This document shows, in pieces, positions 17,518 to 26,167 of a stretch of 64,000 bases of DNA (its first letter is position 1; the number at the start of each line of letters is the position of its first letter). The notes under the pieces are model-generated. The model made no database searches. It was not told where the DNA came from and was given only the letters and a program-made list of their open reading frames with translations. The translations under genes and the position numbers were made by a program. This DNA comes from Polynucleobacter sp. 80A-SIGWE. Its GTDB lineage: Bacteria; Pseudomonadota; Gammaproteobacteria; Burkholderiales; Burkholderiaceae. The stretch lies in assembly GCF_018882295.1 (NCBI RefSeq), contig NZ_JACVOR010000001.1:1-64000 (forward strand), in the 5' to 3' direction.

Positions 17518-17544
17518 AAAGACCGCTCTAGCGGTCTTTTTTTT
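17518..17544 (+). terminator. Rho-independent terminator after tniQ2
   Basis: AAAGACCGC and GCGGTCTTT form a 9-bp stem with a TCTA loop, followed by a run of T. It ends the tns operon. Confidence 0.9.
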
Positions 17545-17561
17545 CGGACCCATTAAAGAAT

Positions 17562-17591
17562 GTTCAATTCTTAAGCAACCTCAGGGCAAAT
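17562..17591 (+). repeat. direct repeat copy A, candidate TnsB-binding site
   Basis: It begins GTTCAATTCTTAAGCAACC and ends GCAAAT. It matches the copy at 17681-17711 (about 80-85 percent over 30 bases, one indel). Both lie just outside the tns terminator, where Tn7-like elements carry arrays of transposase sites. Confidence 0.5.
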
Positions 17592-17680
17592 AATTCAATC
17601 CCAAAAAAGCTTCTTCTGGAAGCGCTTATTATTGCGTGTTTTGAACCTCTTTGTTTTTAAAGGGAGAATTTAGAAGAAAA

Positions 17681-17711
17681 GTTCAATTCCTAAACAACCC
17701 CAACAGCAAAT
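17681..17711 (+). repeat. direct repeat copy B, candidate TnsB-binding site
   Basis: It begins GTTCAATTCCTAAACAACC and ends GCAAAT, in the same orientation as copy A, 119 bp further on. A partial TTGAAC in reverse orientation lies between them at 17641. The transposon end, if one is present, would lie just to the right. Confidence 0.5.
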
Positions 17712-17746
17712 TCACCTTAAATTTCAAATGGGCATCCTGCACTTTC

Positions 17747-17752
17747 TATAAT
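17747..17752 (+). promoter_or_regulatory. possible -10 element (TATAAT) for the EAL gene
   Basis: A perfect TATAAT hexamer lies about 100 bp upstream of the EAL-like gene. Only a weak -35 candidate (TTTCAA at 17722, 19 bp away) is present. Nothing else was recognised between 17712 and 17850. Confidence 0.3.
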
Positions 17753-17856
17753 GGAGGCAGGCAAGTAGGTAGATTCCTACACATAAATAAGCCTTAAGCC
17801 CTTACCGCTCCAATCTGTCCTGCCTAGACTGGCTATTCAATGATTGGAGAATGCTG

Positions 17857-18684
17857 ATGAGCCCGAAATCCCGGCTGTACACGCTTGTAAAGGCTTGGAA
17901 GAACAAACCCTTCCAAGAAGTGCGCGATGCCTGCGGCCAGCCTTGGCTTGGTCTTAGCGGCGAAGCGCTCGAAGAACACCAATCCTGGTCCCAGCGACAA
18001 GCGATTAGTAACGAACCCATCTTTAACAGCCAAGGAACTAAGCTGACGAGCTCTTTATTTAGACCATTACTGACTGCTACCGACATACAGCTCCTCAGAC
18101 TATTCATGGAGGGCTTGGACACCATTACGTATTGGTACCGTAGCGGTCGCTTTATTCCAGGCATCTTGCCTATGCCAGCGCAACACCTGGCATCCAGCAA
18201 CTTCATAGATGCTTTAAGTGATCTGATTCTGAACTCACGACTCCCTGTCGGCCTTGTGAGCTTCGGCGTGCACAAACTCAACGAGGTTGACTCCATGGAT
18301 TCCTGCATGGAGGGTCTATTGCGCATGCGCCGCCTTGGCGTCTTAATCCATGTCCTCGATTTTTGTGGGACGAGCACACAAGTTCAATGGATTGAACAAA
18401 TGGAACCGGAAGGTATTCATATTGAGATGGGGCAATTTCGCGCCGATGGCTTGCCAAATGAAATGATTTCGCTTGGCCAGAAATTCCATTCCCAAATCTA
18501 TGCCAGCAGTATCACCTTGGTCAAGGATTTAGAAAATGTCATAGCAATGGGAGCACACCACTGTTATGGCGGACTCATGATGCCATCAGTAAGTCGACAT
18601 CAAATGCTACACATAAGCGATAGTCGTATCGCTAAGGCCATTTTTTCGCTGCACCCTCATAAAAACCTAAACGGAGACAAGTAA
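17857..18684 (+). CDS. degenerate EAL-domain protein (probably not a phosphodiesterase)
   Basis: The ATG at 17857 is preferred because TTGGAGA lies 5-11 bases upstream; an ATG also exists at 17851. The protein has about 275 residues. Its second half follows the EAL fold: LASSNFIDALSDLILNSRLP, then RRLGVLIHVLDFCGTS in place of the DDFGTG motif, IHIEMGQF in place of the KID strand, and GAHHCYGGLMMPS in place of the final QGY.F..P. The ExL signature and the paired catalytic Asp are missing, so c-di-GMP cleavage is unlikely. It precedes a BvgA/BvgS-like pair and its stop codon overlaps the next start by one base, so it resembles BvgR in setting. Confidence 0.8.
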   Translation: MSPKSRLYTLVKAWKNKPFQEVRDACGQPWLGLSGEALEEHQSWSQRQAISNEPIFNSQGTKLTSSLFRPLLTATDIQLLRLFMEGLDTITYWYRSGRFIPGILPMPAQHLASSNFIDALSDLILNSRLPVGLVSFGVHKLNEVDSMDSCMEGLLRMRRLGVLIHVLDFCGTSTQVQWIEQMEPEGIHIEMGQFRADGLPNEMISLGQKFHSQIYASSITLVKDLENVIAMGAHHCYGGLMMPSVSRHQMLHISDSRIAKAIFSLHPHKNLNGDK

Positions 18685-19307
18685 TGAGAAAACGCGTGAT
18701 GTTGGTAGATGACCATCCAGCTATGCTGATGGCATTAAAAAGTATGTTGCAGGATCAATTGCTTTTTGAGATAGCAGGACAGGCGCAGCATGGGGAGGAG
18801 TGCCTACGCTCAATCAAAGAAGTTAATCCGAATATGGTGATTCTGGATTTGGATATGCCCAAGACGGACGGCTTTGATGTCATCCGACGAATTGGTTTGA
18901 TGCATCCAGAAGTTCGCATTTTGGTCCTATCTAGTCTAGATGAAGCAGTCTATGGTGGCAGAGTGCGATCCTTGGGTGCACATGGCTTTGTCAATAAAAC
19001 TGCTGGCGCTGATGTCATTTTGGCTGCATGCGTTGCCATCTCCCAGGGATACACCTTCTTCACACATGGGAAGAACGGCAATACCTCCTTAAGCGATAAC
19101 GATAAGTTGGCATTGATATCTGACCGTGAACTCCAGGTCATGAAGTATCTAGGCAAGGGCAATACGAACCAACAGATATCCGACCTACTGCACATTAGCA
19201 ATAAGACAGTAGCAACCTACAAGACCAGAGTCTTTGACAAACTAGGCATTAACAATATTGCCGATTTGATCTTGTTCTGTCGTATGAACAACATTATCGA
19301 AAGCTAA
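18684..19307 (+). CDS. BvgA/EvgA-like LuxR-family response regulator
   Basis: This 207-residue protein has an intact receiver: Asp-Asp in LVDDHPAM, a phospho-acceptor Asp in VILDLDMPKTDG, a Ser in LVLSS, and Lys in FVNKTAG. It carries a C-terminal LuxR helix-turn-helix (ISDRELQVMKYLGKGNTNQQ, then NKTVATYKTRVFDKL). From memory, layout and motifs (GYTFF, NKTVATYKTR, a terminal RMNN) recall Bordetella BvgA. The start codon overlaps the EAL gene stop, and the kinase follows after 7 bases, so the three genes form one operon. The kinase HPt domain is the likely phosphodonor. Confidence 0.92.
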   Translation: MRKRVMLVDDHPAMLMALKSMLQDQLLFEIAGQAQHGEECLRSIKEVNPNMVILDLDMPKTDGFDVIRRIGLMHPEVRILVLSSLDEAVYGGRVRSLGAHGFVNKTAGADVILAACVAISQGYTFFTHGKNGNTSLSDNDKLALISDRELQVMKYLGKGNTNQQISDLLHISNKTVATYKTRVFDKLGINNIADLILFCRMNNIIES

Positions 19308-19314
19308 AGTCGGC

Positions 19315-21744
19315 ATGCATCGATTCACATTGAAAAAAGTATTTTCTCTCTGCTGCATCTATGGAGGCCTAGTGCATGCCGGACCTTTTAGTGCGGTAGA
19401 GCAATCATGGATCGATGCCCATCCAATCGTACGATTTAGCATTCACGAAAAATATGCGCCTTATCTTGCCGAATCCAATAAGGGGGAAAGTGCAGGCCCA
19501 TTTAAAGCTCTATTGTCGAAAATGGAAGAGTGCACCCGTCAACAATATGTTCCGGTATGGAGAAAAACAGACTCAGAAGGTTTAAAGCAACTCCGTAAAG
19601 GCGATGTAGATTTCATTATTGATCCGCCAAGCATTGATGATCACGTATTGCAATTCGGCTCCTTATCGGAAGCCATCTTTTGGGGGCACGATGTTGTTGT
19701 AACTAAAACCTCAAGTAAGTTGAACTCACCCAATCTCAAAATCGCCTACTTCGATCGGGGCCTTGAGAATGCGCCTTCTGGTATTGACAGCTATAGCCAA
19801 AATAAAGAAATACAGTCTTCTAAAGACTTAATTCAATCACTCATTCAAAGTGATATCGAGGCGCTAGTCATGCCCATTCGCTTGGCGCGACGATTAATAG
19901 AGGAGTATCAAAATTCAGACTTAAAAATAGATGGGCTATACAGCCGAGATCCTTTTGCCTATCGCTGGTTGATCTCCGATCATGCCGCTCCTTTACAGGA
20001 TGTATTGAGTCACTTTCTCGATGACTTAGATCCCATTGCCTCTCGCCAACTCTTTGCACTAGGAGGTGAATCAGAGCCAAAATCAACTATGCTTCCCTGG
20101 CTCGGTGCATTCCTATTCTTCATTGTCGGTGGGGCGATGTTCTACCAACTCCAAAGAAAGTATTTTTATCAGAAGCAAGCTGCCGTTGAATTACTGCACT
20201 CTAAGGAGTTAGCTGAAAAAGCAAATGCAGCTAAGTCTGCTTTTTTGGCAACCATGAGCCACGAAATCCGTACGCCAATGAATGCCATTCTCGGAGTGCA
20301 AGAACTGCTTCTAGGTAGCTCACAGTTTCCCATGAAAGATAAGTCGTTATTAAAGAGTGCGCAAGCATCGGCTGAATCTCTTTTGGGGATGCTAAATCAA
20401 GTATTGGATATTTCCAAAATTGAGGCTGGCAAACTCACTCTGAATTTAGAACCTTGCAATCCACATCAATTGATTATGGATATTCATACGGCGTTTTCAA
20501 CGGTAGCTAAGAAACAGGGGCTATTACTCCACACTTCGATTGACCCCAGAATCGCTGAAGTCCTCATGATTGACTCCTTGCGTCTGCGCCAAGTTCTGCA
20601 GAATTTGCTCAGCAATGCAATTAAATTCACCACCGAGGGTGAAGTGTACTTTTCTATCACCGTTCTTGCGGATGATCATGCAGGCCAGCTAATTGAGTTT
20701 AGGGTGATTGATACCGGTGTAGGCATGGGCAGCGAGCAAATCAAAGTGGCTCTACAGGCATTTGAGCAATTGCCCGCTACTCAAGAGTCATATCTATCGG
20801 ATCAAGAAAGAGGTACAGGCCTTGGACTCACGATTACCAATCATCTAGTGAACTCTATGAACAGTCATCTCTATTTTGAGAGTGCTCCAGGCTTTGGAAG
20901 CAATGTCCATTTTGCAGTGGCACTTCCTAGAACCAGTATTGCCGCCCCACAGGCTGCAGGCTTTAATTCATTTGGACCATCATCCAAAAACTTGGTCTCG
21001 AAAAGGCCGGGCCGAAAAAATTGCAGTATTCATGCTTTAGTGGTTGAAGATCATCCAGCGAGCCGCCAAATACTGTCCTTACAATTAGAAGCGCTTGGCA
21101 TTAATACATGCGTTTGTGAGAATGCCACCGCTGCACTAGATTTGCTAAAAGACAATCACTTTGATCTCATGCTGACAGATCAATCCATGCCCGGCATGCA
21201 AGGTTCTGAATTAGCAAAACAAATCCGATCCCTAGGTAATCGTGAATTGATCATCATTGGCGTTACAGCCGACATTTATGCTCTAGAATCGCGCCATCAA
21301 TTTTTATCATCTGGCATGAATGGTGTACTCATAAAACCACTAAGCTTGGGTGCCCTTGAGAATGAACTCTTGCGCTATTTTGAAACCAGCCAAGAACCCG
21401 CTGCCCCTAATGAGGTCTATTCATTTGATGTCTTCTCCAATCTCATTAAAGACGACCCAATCCAAATCATTGTGATCCTAGAGGAGATAGAAAAAGTACA
21501 CCTAGAGGCTCTAAGTCAACTTAACTTACATAACAGTCAAATCCCCATTAGTGAGAATCAATTTCAAAGCTTGGTTCATAAAGTTAAGGGTGGAGCACAA
21601 CTGCTACAAGCTACTGAATTTACCCATGCCTGTGAATCACTTGAAGTTGCCGGACCACTTTTAGAACGCATTGAACGATTCATCGCCCTTCTTGAAGAAC
21701 AAAACCAAATTATTGGGACTTATAGGCAAAGGTATCAACCGTAG
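19315..21744 (+). CDS. BvgS/EvgS-like hybrid sensor kinase (periplasmic binding domain-HisKA-HATPase-REC-HPt)
   Basis: This 809-residue protein has a signal peptide, one periplasmic solute-binding-like domain (about 25-255; BvgS has two), a membrane segment at 261-279, His316 in LATMSHEIRTPMNAIL, an N-box (LLSNAIKFT), G-boxes (DTGVGMG, RGTGLGL), a receiver with Asp622 (LMLTDQSMPGMQG) and a C-terminal HPt domain with His755 (LVHKVKGGAQLL). This is a complete four-step phosphorelay feeding the LuxR regulator upstream. No PAS domain is seen between membrane and kinase. The signal is unknown. Confidence 0.93.
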   Translation: MHRFTLKKVFSLCCIYGGLVHAGPFSAVEQSWIDAHPIVRFSIHEKYAPYLAESNKGESAGPFKALLSKMEECTRQQYVPVWRKTDSEGLKQLRKGDVDFIIDPPSIDDHVLQFGSLSEAIFWGHDVVVTKTSSKLNSPNLKIAYFDRGLENAPSGIDSYSQNKEIQSSKDLIQSLIQSDIEALVMPIRLARRLIEEYQNSDLKIDGLYSRDPFAYRWLISDHAAPLQDVLSHFLDDLDPIASRQLFALGGESEPKSTMLPWLGAFLFFIVGGAMFYQLQRKYFYQKQAAVELLHSKELAEKANAAKSAFLATMSHEIRTPMNAILGVQELLLGSSQFPMKDKSLLKSAQASAESLLGMLNQVLDISKIEAGKLTLNLEPCNPHQLIMDIHTAFSTVAKKQGLLLHTSIDPRIAEVLMIDSLRLRQVLQNLLSNAIKFTTEGEVYFSITVLADDHAGQLIEFRVIDTGVGMGSEQIKVALQAFEQLPATQESYLSDQERGTGLGLTITNHLVNSMNSHLYFESAPGFGSNVHFAVALPRTSIAAPQAAGFNSFGPSSKNLVSKRPGRKNCSIHALVVEDHPASRQILSLQLEALGINTCVCENATAALDLLKDNHFDLMLTDQSMPGMQGSELAKQIRSLGNRELIIIGVTADIYALESRHQFLSSGMNGVLIKPLSLGALENELLRYFETSQEPAAPNEVYSFDVFSNLIKDDPIQIIVILEEIEKVHLEALSQLNLHNSQIPISENQFQSLVHKVKGGAQLLQATEFTHACESLEVAGPLLERIERFIALLEEQNQIIGTYRQRYQP

Positions 21745-21801
21745 TTAAGAATCGCTAGGGTAGTTTTAAGCCCGTGAGCGCTAAGGTTTATCCTATGGGG
21801 A

Positions 21802-23361
21802 ATGCGTACCCAAAACTCTTTACCAACTGCTGCTGCACTGATAGCGACCCTCTTAGTCTGCTTGGTGTTTAGCCGACCAGCCTATTCTGCTGATCTAGTC
21901 TCCCAGGAGACTGCTTTGCAGTACATCCCTAAGGCTGTCGCCGCAAGCCTTGAAAAGAGTCAGATTCCCAAAGAGGCAATCAGTATTTCAGTGGTTGAAA
22001 TTGAACCAGGTCGCCCAGGGAAAGTTACAGCAAAAACTGAAGTTGATTGGCGATCCAAGCAGGCCATGAACCCTGCCTCCACTATGAAGCTCATCACCAC
22101 CCTAACCGGCTTGGATGTGCTGGGGCCTCAATATCGCTGGCGCACGAATATCTATACCGACGGGCTTATTCGTCAGGGTACTCTCAAAGGCAATCTGTAT
22201 TTACAGGGTACTGGTGATCCAAAGCTAGTCCCCGAAGAATTCGCCAAAATGATGAAGGCTCTACAAAATCTGGGCATCCAGAAAATTGATGGCAACTTGA
22301 TCTTTGATAGAAGCACCTATGCCCCTAATGTCATGGAGCACAACACTATCGACGGTGAATCTCTGCGCGCCTACAACGTGCCGCCAGATCCACTGCTCTA
22401 CGCTTTCAGAACTCTATCGTTTCAGCTCGGTAAATCGCGTACTGCAGACTTTATTGATATTAGCTATACGCCGCCACTCTCCCAACTCAAAGTGATCAAC
22501 CAAATGCAATTGATTGATCAATCCTGTGACAACTGGAAAAGCAATATTCGCTTTAACCTCGATCCAGAAGGCAATGGAGCCACTACCAACCAACTTCTGA
22601 CTGCACAGTTCTCCGGCAGCTTTCCGAATGCCTGCAAGGGAGTGAATTACAACGTGGTTGCTTTGGATGCCAACACCTTTCTTACTCAAGGCTTCGCTGC
22701 AGCCTGGGAATTATCTGGCGGAACCTGGACTCAAGCACCCACCGGAAAATCTGGAGCCGTCCCCCTAGCAGCGCGATTGCTATTGCAGTTTGAAGGCATC
22801 CCTTTGGCTGATGACGTGCAAGACATTAATAAGTATTCGAATAACGTCATGGCCAGACAACTCATGCTGACCTTAGCCTTAGAGAAGATGGGTAAACCAG
22901 CAACTACTGAAAATGGAGAACTTGTAATTCAGAGCTGGTTAAAGGGGTTAGGGCTTCAGTTCCCAGAACTCGTAATTGAGAATGGCTCTGGTTTATCACG
23001 TAATGAAGCAATCTCTGCCGAGCATATGACTCAATTATTAGTTGCAGCTCGCAACTTGTCTATAGCAGATACTTTTTATAACAGCCTACCGATTGCAGGA
23101 ACGGATGGCACGATGCGCAATCGCCTCATGGCGCATTTACGGAAGTTTTTACACTTAAAGAAAAAGCCTGAGGCGCGCATCAAGACAGGTTCACTTGCAG
23201 ATGTCCGTGCTATATCAGGCTATGTGATGAGTAAATCAGGAAAGATGTATGCGGTTACCTCATTCATTAACCACCCCAATGCTTGGAGAGGTCTAGAGGC
23301 GCACGATCAACTATTGGCGTGGCTACTTGACGATGGTCCAGAGCCAAAACACGCGCGCTGA
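21802..23361 (+). CDS. dacB: D-alanyl-D-alanine carboxypeptidase/endopeptidase, PBP4 type
   Basis: This 519-residue protein has a signal peptide (hydrophobic run ending RPAYSA). Its three penicillin-binding motifs are SxxK in NPASTMKLITT, SxN in KYSNNVMARQ and KTG in RIKTGSLADVRAISGY. The S13 family trims or cleaves peptide cross-links in the periplasm. The 3' end runs 55 bp into the convergent tsaC gene. The start is not backed by a strong Shine-Dalgarno sequence. Confidence 0.94.
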   Translation: MRTQNSLPTAAALIATLLVCLVFSRPAYSADLVSQETALQYIPKAVAASLEKSQIPKEAISISVVEIEPGRPGKVTAKTEVDWRSKQAMNPASTMKLITTLTGLDVLGPQYRWRTNIYTDGLIRQGTLKGNLYLQGTGDPKLVPEEFAKMMKALQNLGIQKIDGNLIFDRSTYAPNVMEHNTIDGESLRAYNVPPDPLLYAFRTLSFQLGKSRTADFIDISYTPPLSQLKVINQMQLIDQSCDNWKSNIRFNLDPEGNGATTNQLLTAQFSGSFPNACKGVNYNVVALDANTFLTQGFAAAWELSGGTWTQAPTGKSGAVPLAARLLLQFEGIPLADDVQDINKYSNNVMARQLMLTLALEKMGKPATTENGELVIQSWLKGLGLQFPELVIENGSGLSRNEAISAEHMTQLLVAARNLSIADTFYNSLPIAGTDGTMRNRLMAHLRKFLHLKKKPEARIKTGSLADVRAISGYVMSKSGKMYAVTSFINHPNAWRGLEAHDQLLAWLLDDGPEPKHAR

Positions 23362-24401
23362 AGACGATCTCGCACACCATCCCACTCTTCCCCTGCTGGC
23401 GGTTCTGGAAATAGAATCAAATCCCAACCCTGCTGATCCAAGTCTCGCAAAGAGCGATATAAACGACTTGCAAATGTAGTGCTATCACTAGGCACAATCA
23501 CTTCCTCAAAATGCACAGATGGATGCCCATCCTCACCTAGAGAAGAATCTGAATCCCAAACCGCAACTGCCACTCTTGACTTGATGTCGGGGAACTCACT
23601 GAGTGCATCCAAGACTCTGCCTGGCGCATACAGTCTTAATGGAGTTGTCGGAGCGTAATGGGCACGCAGACTGCCAGAGACCCTTGGCAGACTATCGTCT
23701 TGCTTAGTTGAGTTGAGTTCACTAGGCAAATAAACCTTGATACCTGTCTTTGCAAAAATCTCCCCAGGAGTAACGAGGCCTGGTCGCAATAAAATCGGCT
23801 GATCGCCAGAAGATAAGTCAATGATGGTTGATTCAATACCGACTTCGCAATCACCACCATCCAAAACCATCAGGTCTAACATGCCTTCAAATTCGCTACG
23901 GACATCGGCAGCACTCGTAGGAGATACCTTTCCGAAACGATTAGCAGAAGGGGCTACTACTCCACCCTTAAATTTACGGAGTAACTCCTGAGCAATTGGA
24001 TGGGCAGGGGCCCGAATTGCCACCGTATCCTGACCACCAGTAAGTTCATTTAAAACACTTTTATCTTTTTTAAAGACTAGGGTTAATGGGCCGGGCCAAA
24101 AAGCATTGATGAGTTTTAATGCATCTTCCGATAAATCTCTTACCCAGGGTGCTAGAACGGGAACCCAATCAACTTGTGCCTGATCAAACTTATCAGGGGC
24201 TGCTAAGTGAACAATTAACGGGTGGTTGGATGGTCTGCCCTTAGCAGTAAAAATCTGTTTGATTGCATCCGGGTTCTTTGCATCTGCACCCAAGCCGTAA
24301 ACCGTCTCAGTCGGAAAGGCAACCAAGCCACCATCTCGCAAATTTTGTACTGCTTCATTGATTACCGTAGATGAATGCAGTGAGCTACTATCGCTGGACA
24401 T
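23307..24401 (-). CDS. tsaC: L-threonylcarbamoyladenylate synthase, Sua5 type
   Basis: This 364-residue protein has the YrdC core at about 10-215 (LVAFPTETVYGLGADA, then KGRPSNHPLIVHLA) and a C-terminal Sua5 domain. It is therefore the long Sua5 form rather than the short TsaC. It makes the threonylcarbamoyl-AMP used for t6A37 in ANN-decoding tRNAs. It is the last gene of the purine operon (2-bp gap to purK) and overlaps dacB tail to tail by 55 bp. Confidence 0.93.
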   Translation of the reverse strand: MSSDSSSLHSSTVINEAVQNLRDGGLVAFPTETVYGLGADAKNPDAIKQIFTAKGRPSNHPLIVHLAAPDKFDQAQVDWVPVLAPWVRDLSEDALKLINAFWPGPLTLVFKKDKSVLNELTGGQDTVAIRAPAHPIAQELLRKFKGGVVAPSANRFGKVSPTSAADVRSEFEGMLDLMVLDGGDCEVGIESTIIDLSSGDQPILLRPGLVTPGEIFAKTGIKVYLPSELNSTKQDDSLPRVSGSLRAHYAPTTPLRLYAPGRVLDALSEFPDIKSRVAVAVWDSDSSLGEDGHPSVHFEEVIVPSDSTTFASRLYRSLRDLDQQGWDLILFPEPPAGEEWDGVRDRLQRACFGSGPSSSSHANS

Positions 24402-24403
24402 TT

Positions 24404-25588
24404 CTAGGGCTCGATCCCTAATTCAACAGCGACGGCTGCGCAATTTTGGCGCGCTTGATTCAGGGACTCGCCTAAACAATTAATGTGCCCCATCTTACGA
24501 CCCATGCGTGGATCAGATTTTCCATACAGATGTAACTTGGCATCCGGGTGAGACAACACCTTATCCCAAGCAGGCTCTCTTGCATTATCTTCACTACCTT
24601 CGTACCAAAGATCGCCCAAAAGATTGAGCATAGAGACCGGTGCTAGCAAGCGGGTGTCGCCCAAGGGCAAACGAGCCATACTTCTGACTTGCTGCTCAAA
24701 CTGACTACTGACGCAGGCATCCATAGTGTAGTGGCCCGAGTTATGCGGACGCGGAGCAATTTCATTTGCAACGATGTCGCCGCTCTTGAGCACAAAGAAC
24801 TCAACGCACAGGACGCCTACGTAATCAATCTTACGAATGAGTGCTTTGGCAGCTTCAATAATTTTTTTCTCTTGAGCAGGCTTCAGTGATGGTGCTGGCA
24901 CGGTAGAAGTGTGCAAGATACCATCGCGATGAATGTTTTGTGAAACTGGGTAAGCCACTACTGCATCGTCATATCCTCGCACTACCAAGGCAGACACTTC
25001 AAAATCTAAATCCATGCGCTTTTCAAGAACACAAGGCACCTTACCTAATTCAGCCCAAGCAGCAACGAGATTGGCAGAGTCATAAACAGTAATTTGACCT
25101 TTACCGTCATAACCCATGCGAGCTGTTTTCAGAATGCCAGGAAATAGATCTGCAGGAGCATGCTCAATATCTGCATCATGCTCAATGACACAATAAGGTG
25201 CAGGGCCAATATTGGTTTCTGCTTTCCAGGTGGCTAAGAACTTTTTCTCAGCAACGCGGTTTTGAGCCAAAGATACACAACTACTGCGAGGTGCCACGAA
25301 TACACCTAAAGACTCGAGCTCGTCTAAAGCTTGCGCAGGAACATTTTCAAATTCAGTGCTTACGGATTTGCATAATGTCGCCATCTCTTTTAATGCGGCA
25401 GAGTTTGTGTAATCAGCTTGAATGAATTTTTCTGCGATGGAGCCGGCAGGACTGTCAGATCCAGGATCTAGAACGCAGACCTTGTAGCCCATTGCTTGAG
25501 CAGCTTGTGTAAACATCCGCCCCAATTGACCGCCACCTAAAATTCCTAAATACGAGCCCGGCAAAATGGGCTCCAAACGATCCGCCAT
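24404..25588 (-). CDS. purK: 5-(carboxyamino)imidazole ribonucleotide synthase
   Basis: This 394-residue ATP-grasp enzyme has the dinucleotide-like opening GILGGGQLGRMF, an ATP-grasp core (KTARMGYDGKGQ) and metal-binding acids in VCVEFFV...ANEIAPRPHNSGHYT. It carboxylates AIR using ATP and bicarbonate in purine synthesis. It lies 3 bp after purE in the same operon and its product is the PurE substrate. Confidence 0.97.
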   Translation of the reverse strand: MADRLEPILPGSYLGILGGGQLGRMFTQAAQAMGYKVCVLDPGSDSPAGSIAEKFIQADYTNSAALKEMATLCKSVSTEFENVPAQALDELESLGVFVAPRSSCVSLAQNRVAEKKFLATWKAETNIGPAPYCVIEHDADIEHAPADLFPGILKTARMGYDGKGQITVYDSANLVAAWAELGKVPCVLEKRMDLDFEVSALVVRGYDDAVVAYPVSQNIHRDGILHTSTVPAPSLKPAQEKKIIEAAKALIRKIDYVGVLCVEFFVLKSGDIVANEIAPRPHNSGHYTMDACVSSQFEQQVRSMARLPLGDTRLLAPVSMLNLLGDLWYEGSEDNAREPAWDKVLSHPDAKLHLYGKSDPRMGRKMGHINCLGESLNQARQNCAAVAVELGIEP

Positions 25589-25591
25589 CTT

Positions 25592-26086
25592 TTAATATCC
25601 CGGCAAATTCATGGAGCGCGCAGTATCGGACTGCTTCGCACGGAACTCTTCTAGCTGCTTTGCTAAAGCAGGATCATTGACCGCCAAATTGGCAATCACA
25701 TGCAAAGCTGCATTTGCAGCGCCTGCTTCACCAATAGCAAATGTCGCCACCGGAACACCCTTAGGCATTTGCACGATGGAATACAGCGAATCTTCACCCC
25801 GTAAATATTTACTAGCAACCGGAACGCCATAGATAGGCACAATTGTTTTCGATGCCAACATGCCTGGTAAATGCGCAGCACCACCAGCACCAGCAATAAT
25901 TGCCTTGAGACCATTTTTAGAAGCATTTTCTGCATACGCAAACATATCGTCTGGCATGCGATGAGCGGAAACCACTTTAGCCTCATGTGCAATGCCAAAG
26001 TGCTCCAGCATTTGAGCAGCGTGCTGCATGGTGTCCCAATCTGAATTGGATCCCATTACTATTCCGACTACTGGCTTTTTGCTCAT
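25592..26086 (-). CDS. purE: N5-carboxyaminoimidazole ribonucleotide mutase
   Basis: This 164-residue protein opens with the class I PurE signature GIVMGSNSDWDTM. SAHRMPDDMF and AGAGGAAHLPGM line the CAIR site. It moves the carboxylate from N5 to C4 in purine synthesis. purK follows at once, and purC lies 81 bp upstream on the same strand. It has normal length and no oddities. Confidence 0.97.
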   Translation of the reverse strand: MSKKPVVGIVMGSNSDWDTMQHAAQMLEHFGIAHEAKVVSAHRMPDDMFAYAENASKNGLKAIIAGAGGAAHLPGMLASKTIVPIYGVPVASKYLRGEDSLYSIVQMPKGVPVATFAIGEAGAANAALHVIANLAVNDPALAKQLEEFRAKQSDTARSMNLPGY

Positions 26087-26167
26087 TTACCTCTCCAAAT
26101 GCCCTGATCTACATCGTTAATCTATCTAAGGCCTTATTATCCCAGCCTTTTTAGGGCTTCAAGGAAA

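Larger units (their letters stand above)
11513..17711 (+). mobile_element. Tn7-like transposition module (boundaries approximate)
   Basis: A promoter, a structured leader, tnsA-tnsB-tnsC-tniQ-tniQ, a terminator and two 30-bp repeats form one block of about 6.2 kb. It carries no recognisable cargo, CRISPR array or cas gene. The listed ends are the outermost features I tie to the module and are not observed terminal repeats. I looked for TGT/ACA termini and a 5-bp target duplication on both sides and found no convincing pair. The element may be larger or may have decayed ends. Confidence 0.6.

Noticed and set aside
12170..17711. CRISPR-associated transposon
   Set aside because: No cas gene and no CRISPR array exists near the tns genes. 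The two downstream repeats are only two copies, imperfect, and 119 bp apart.
11320..17735. Terminal inverted repeats TGCCCATT at about 11320 and 17735 (reverse) as transposon ends
   Set aside because: Only 8 bases match, flanking bases do not form a 5-bp duplication, and the ends do not start with TGT. Such a match is expected by chance in the searched length.
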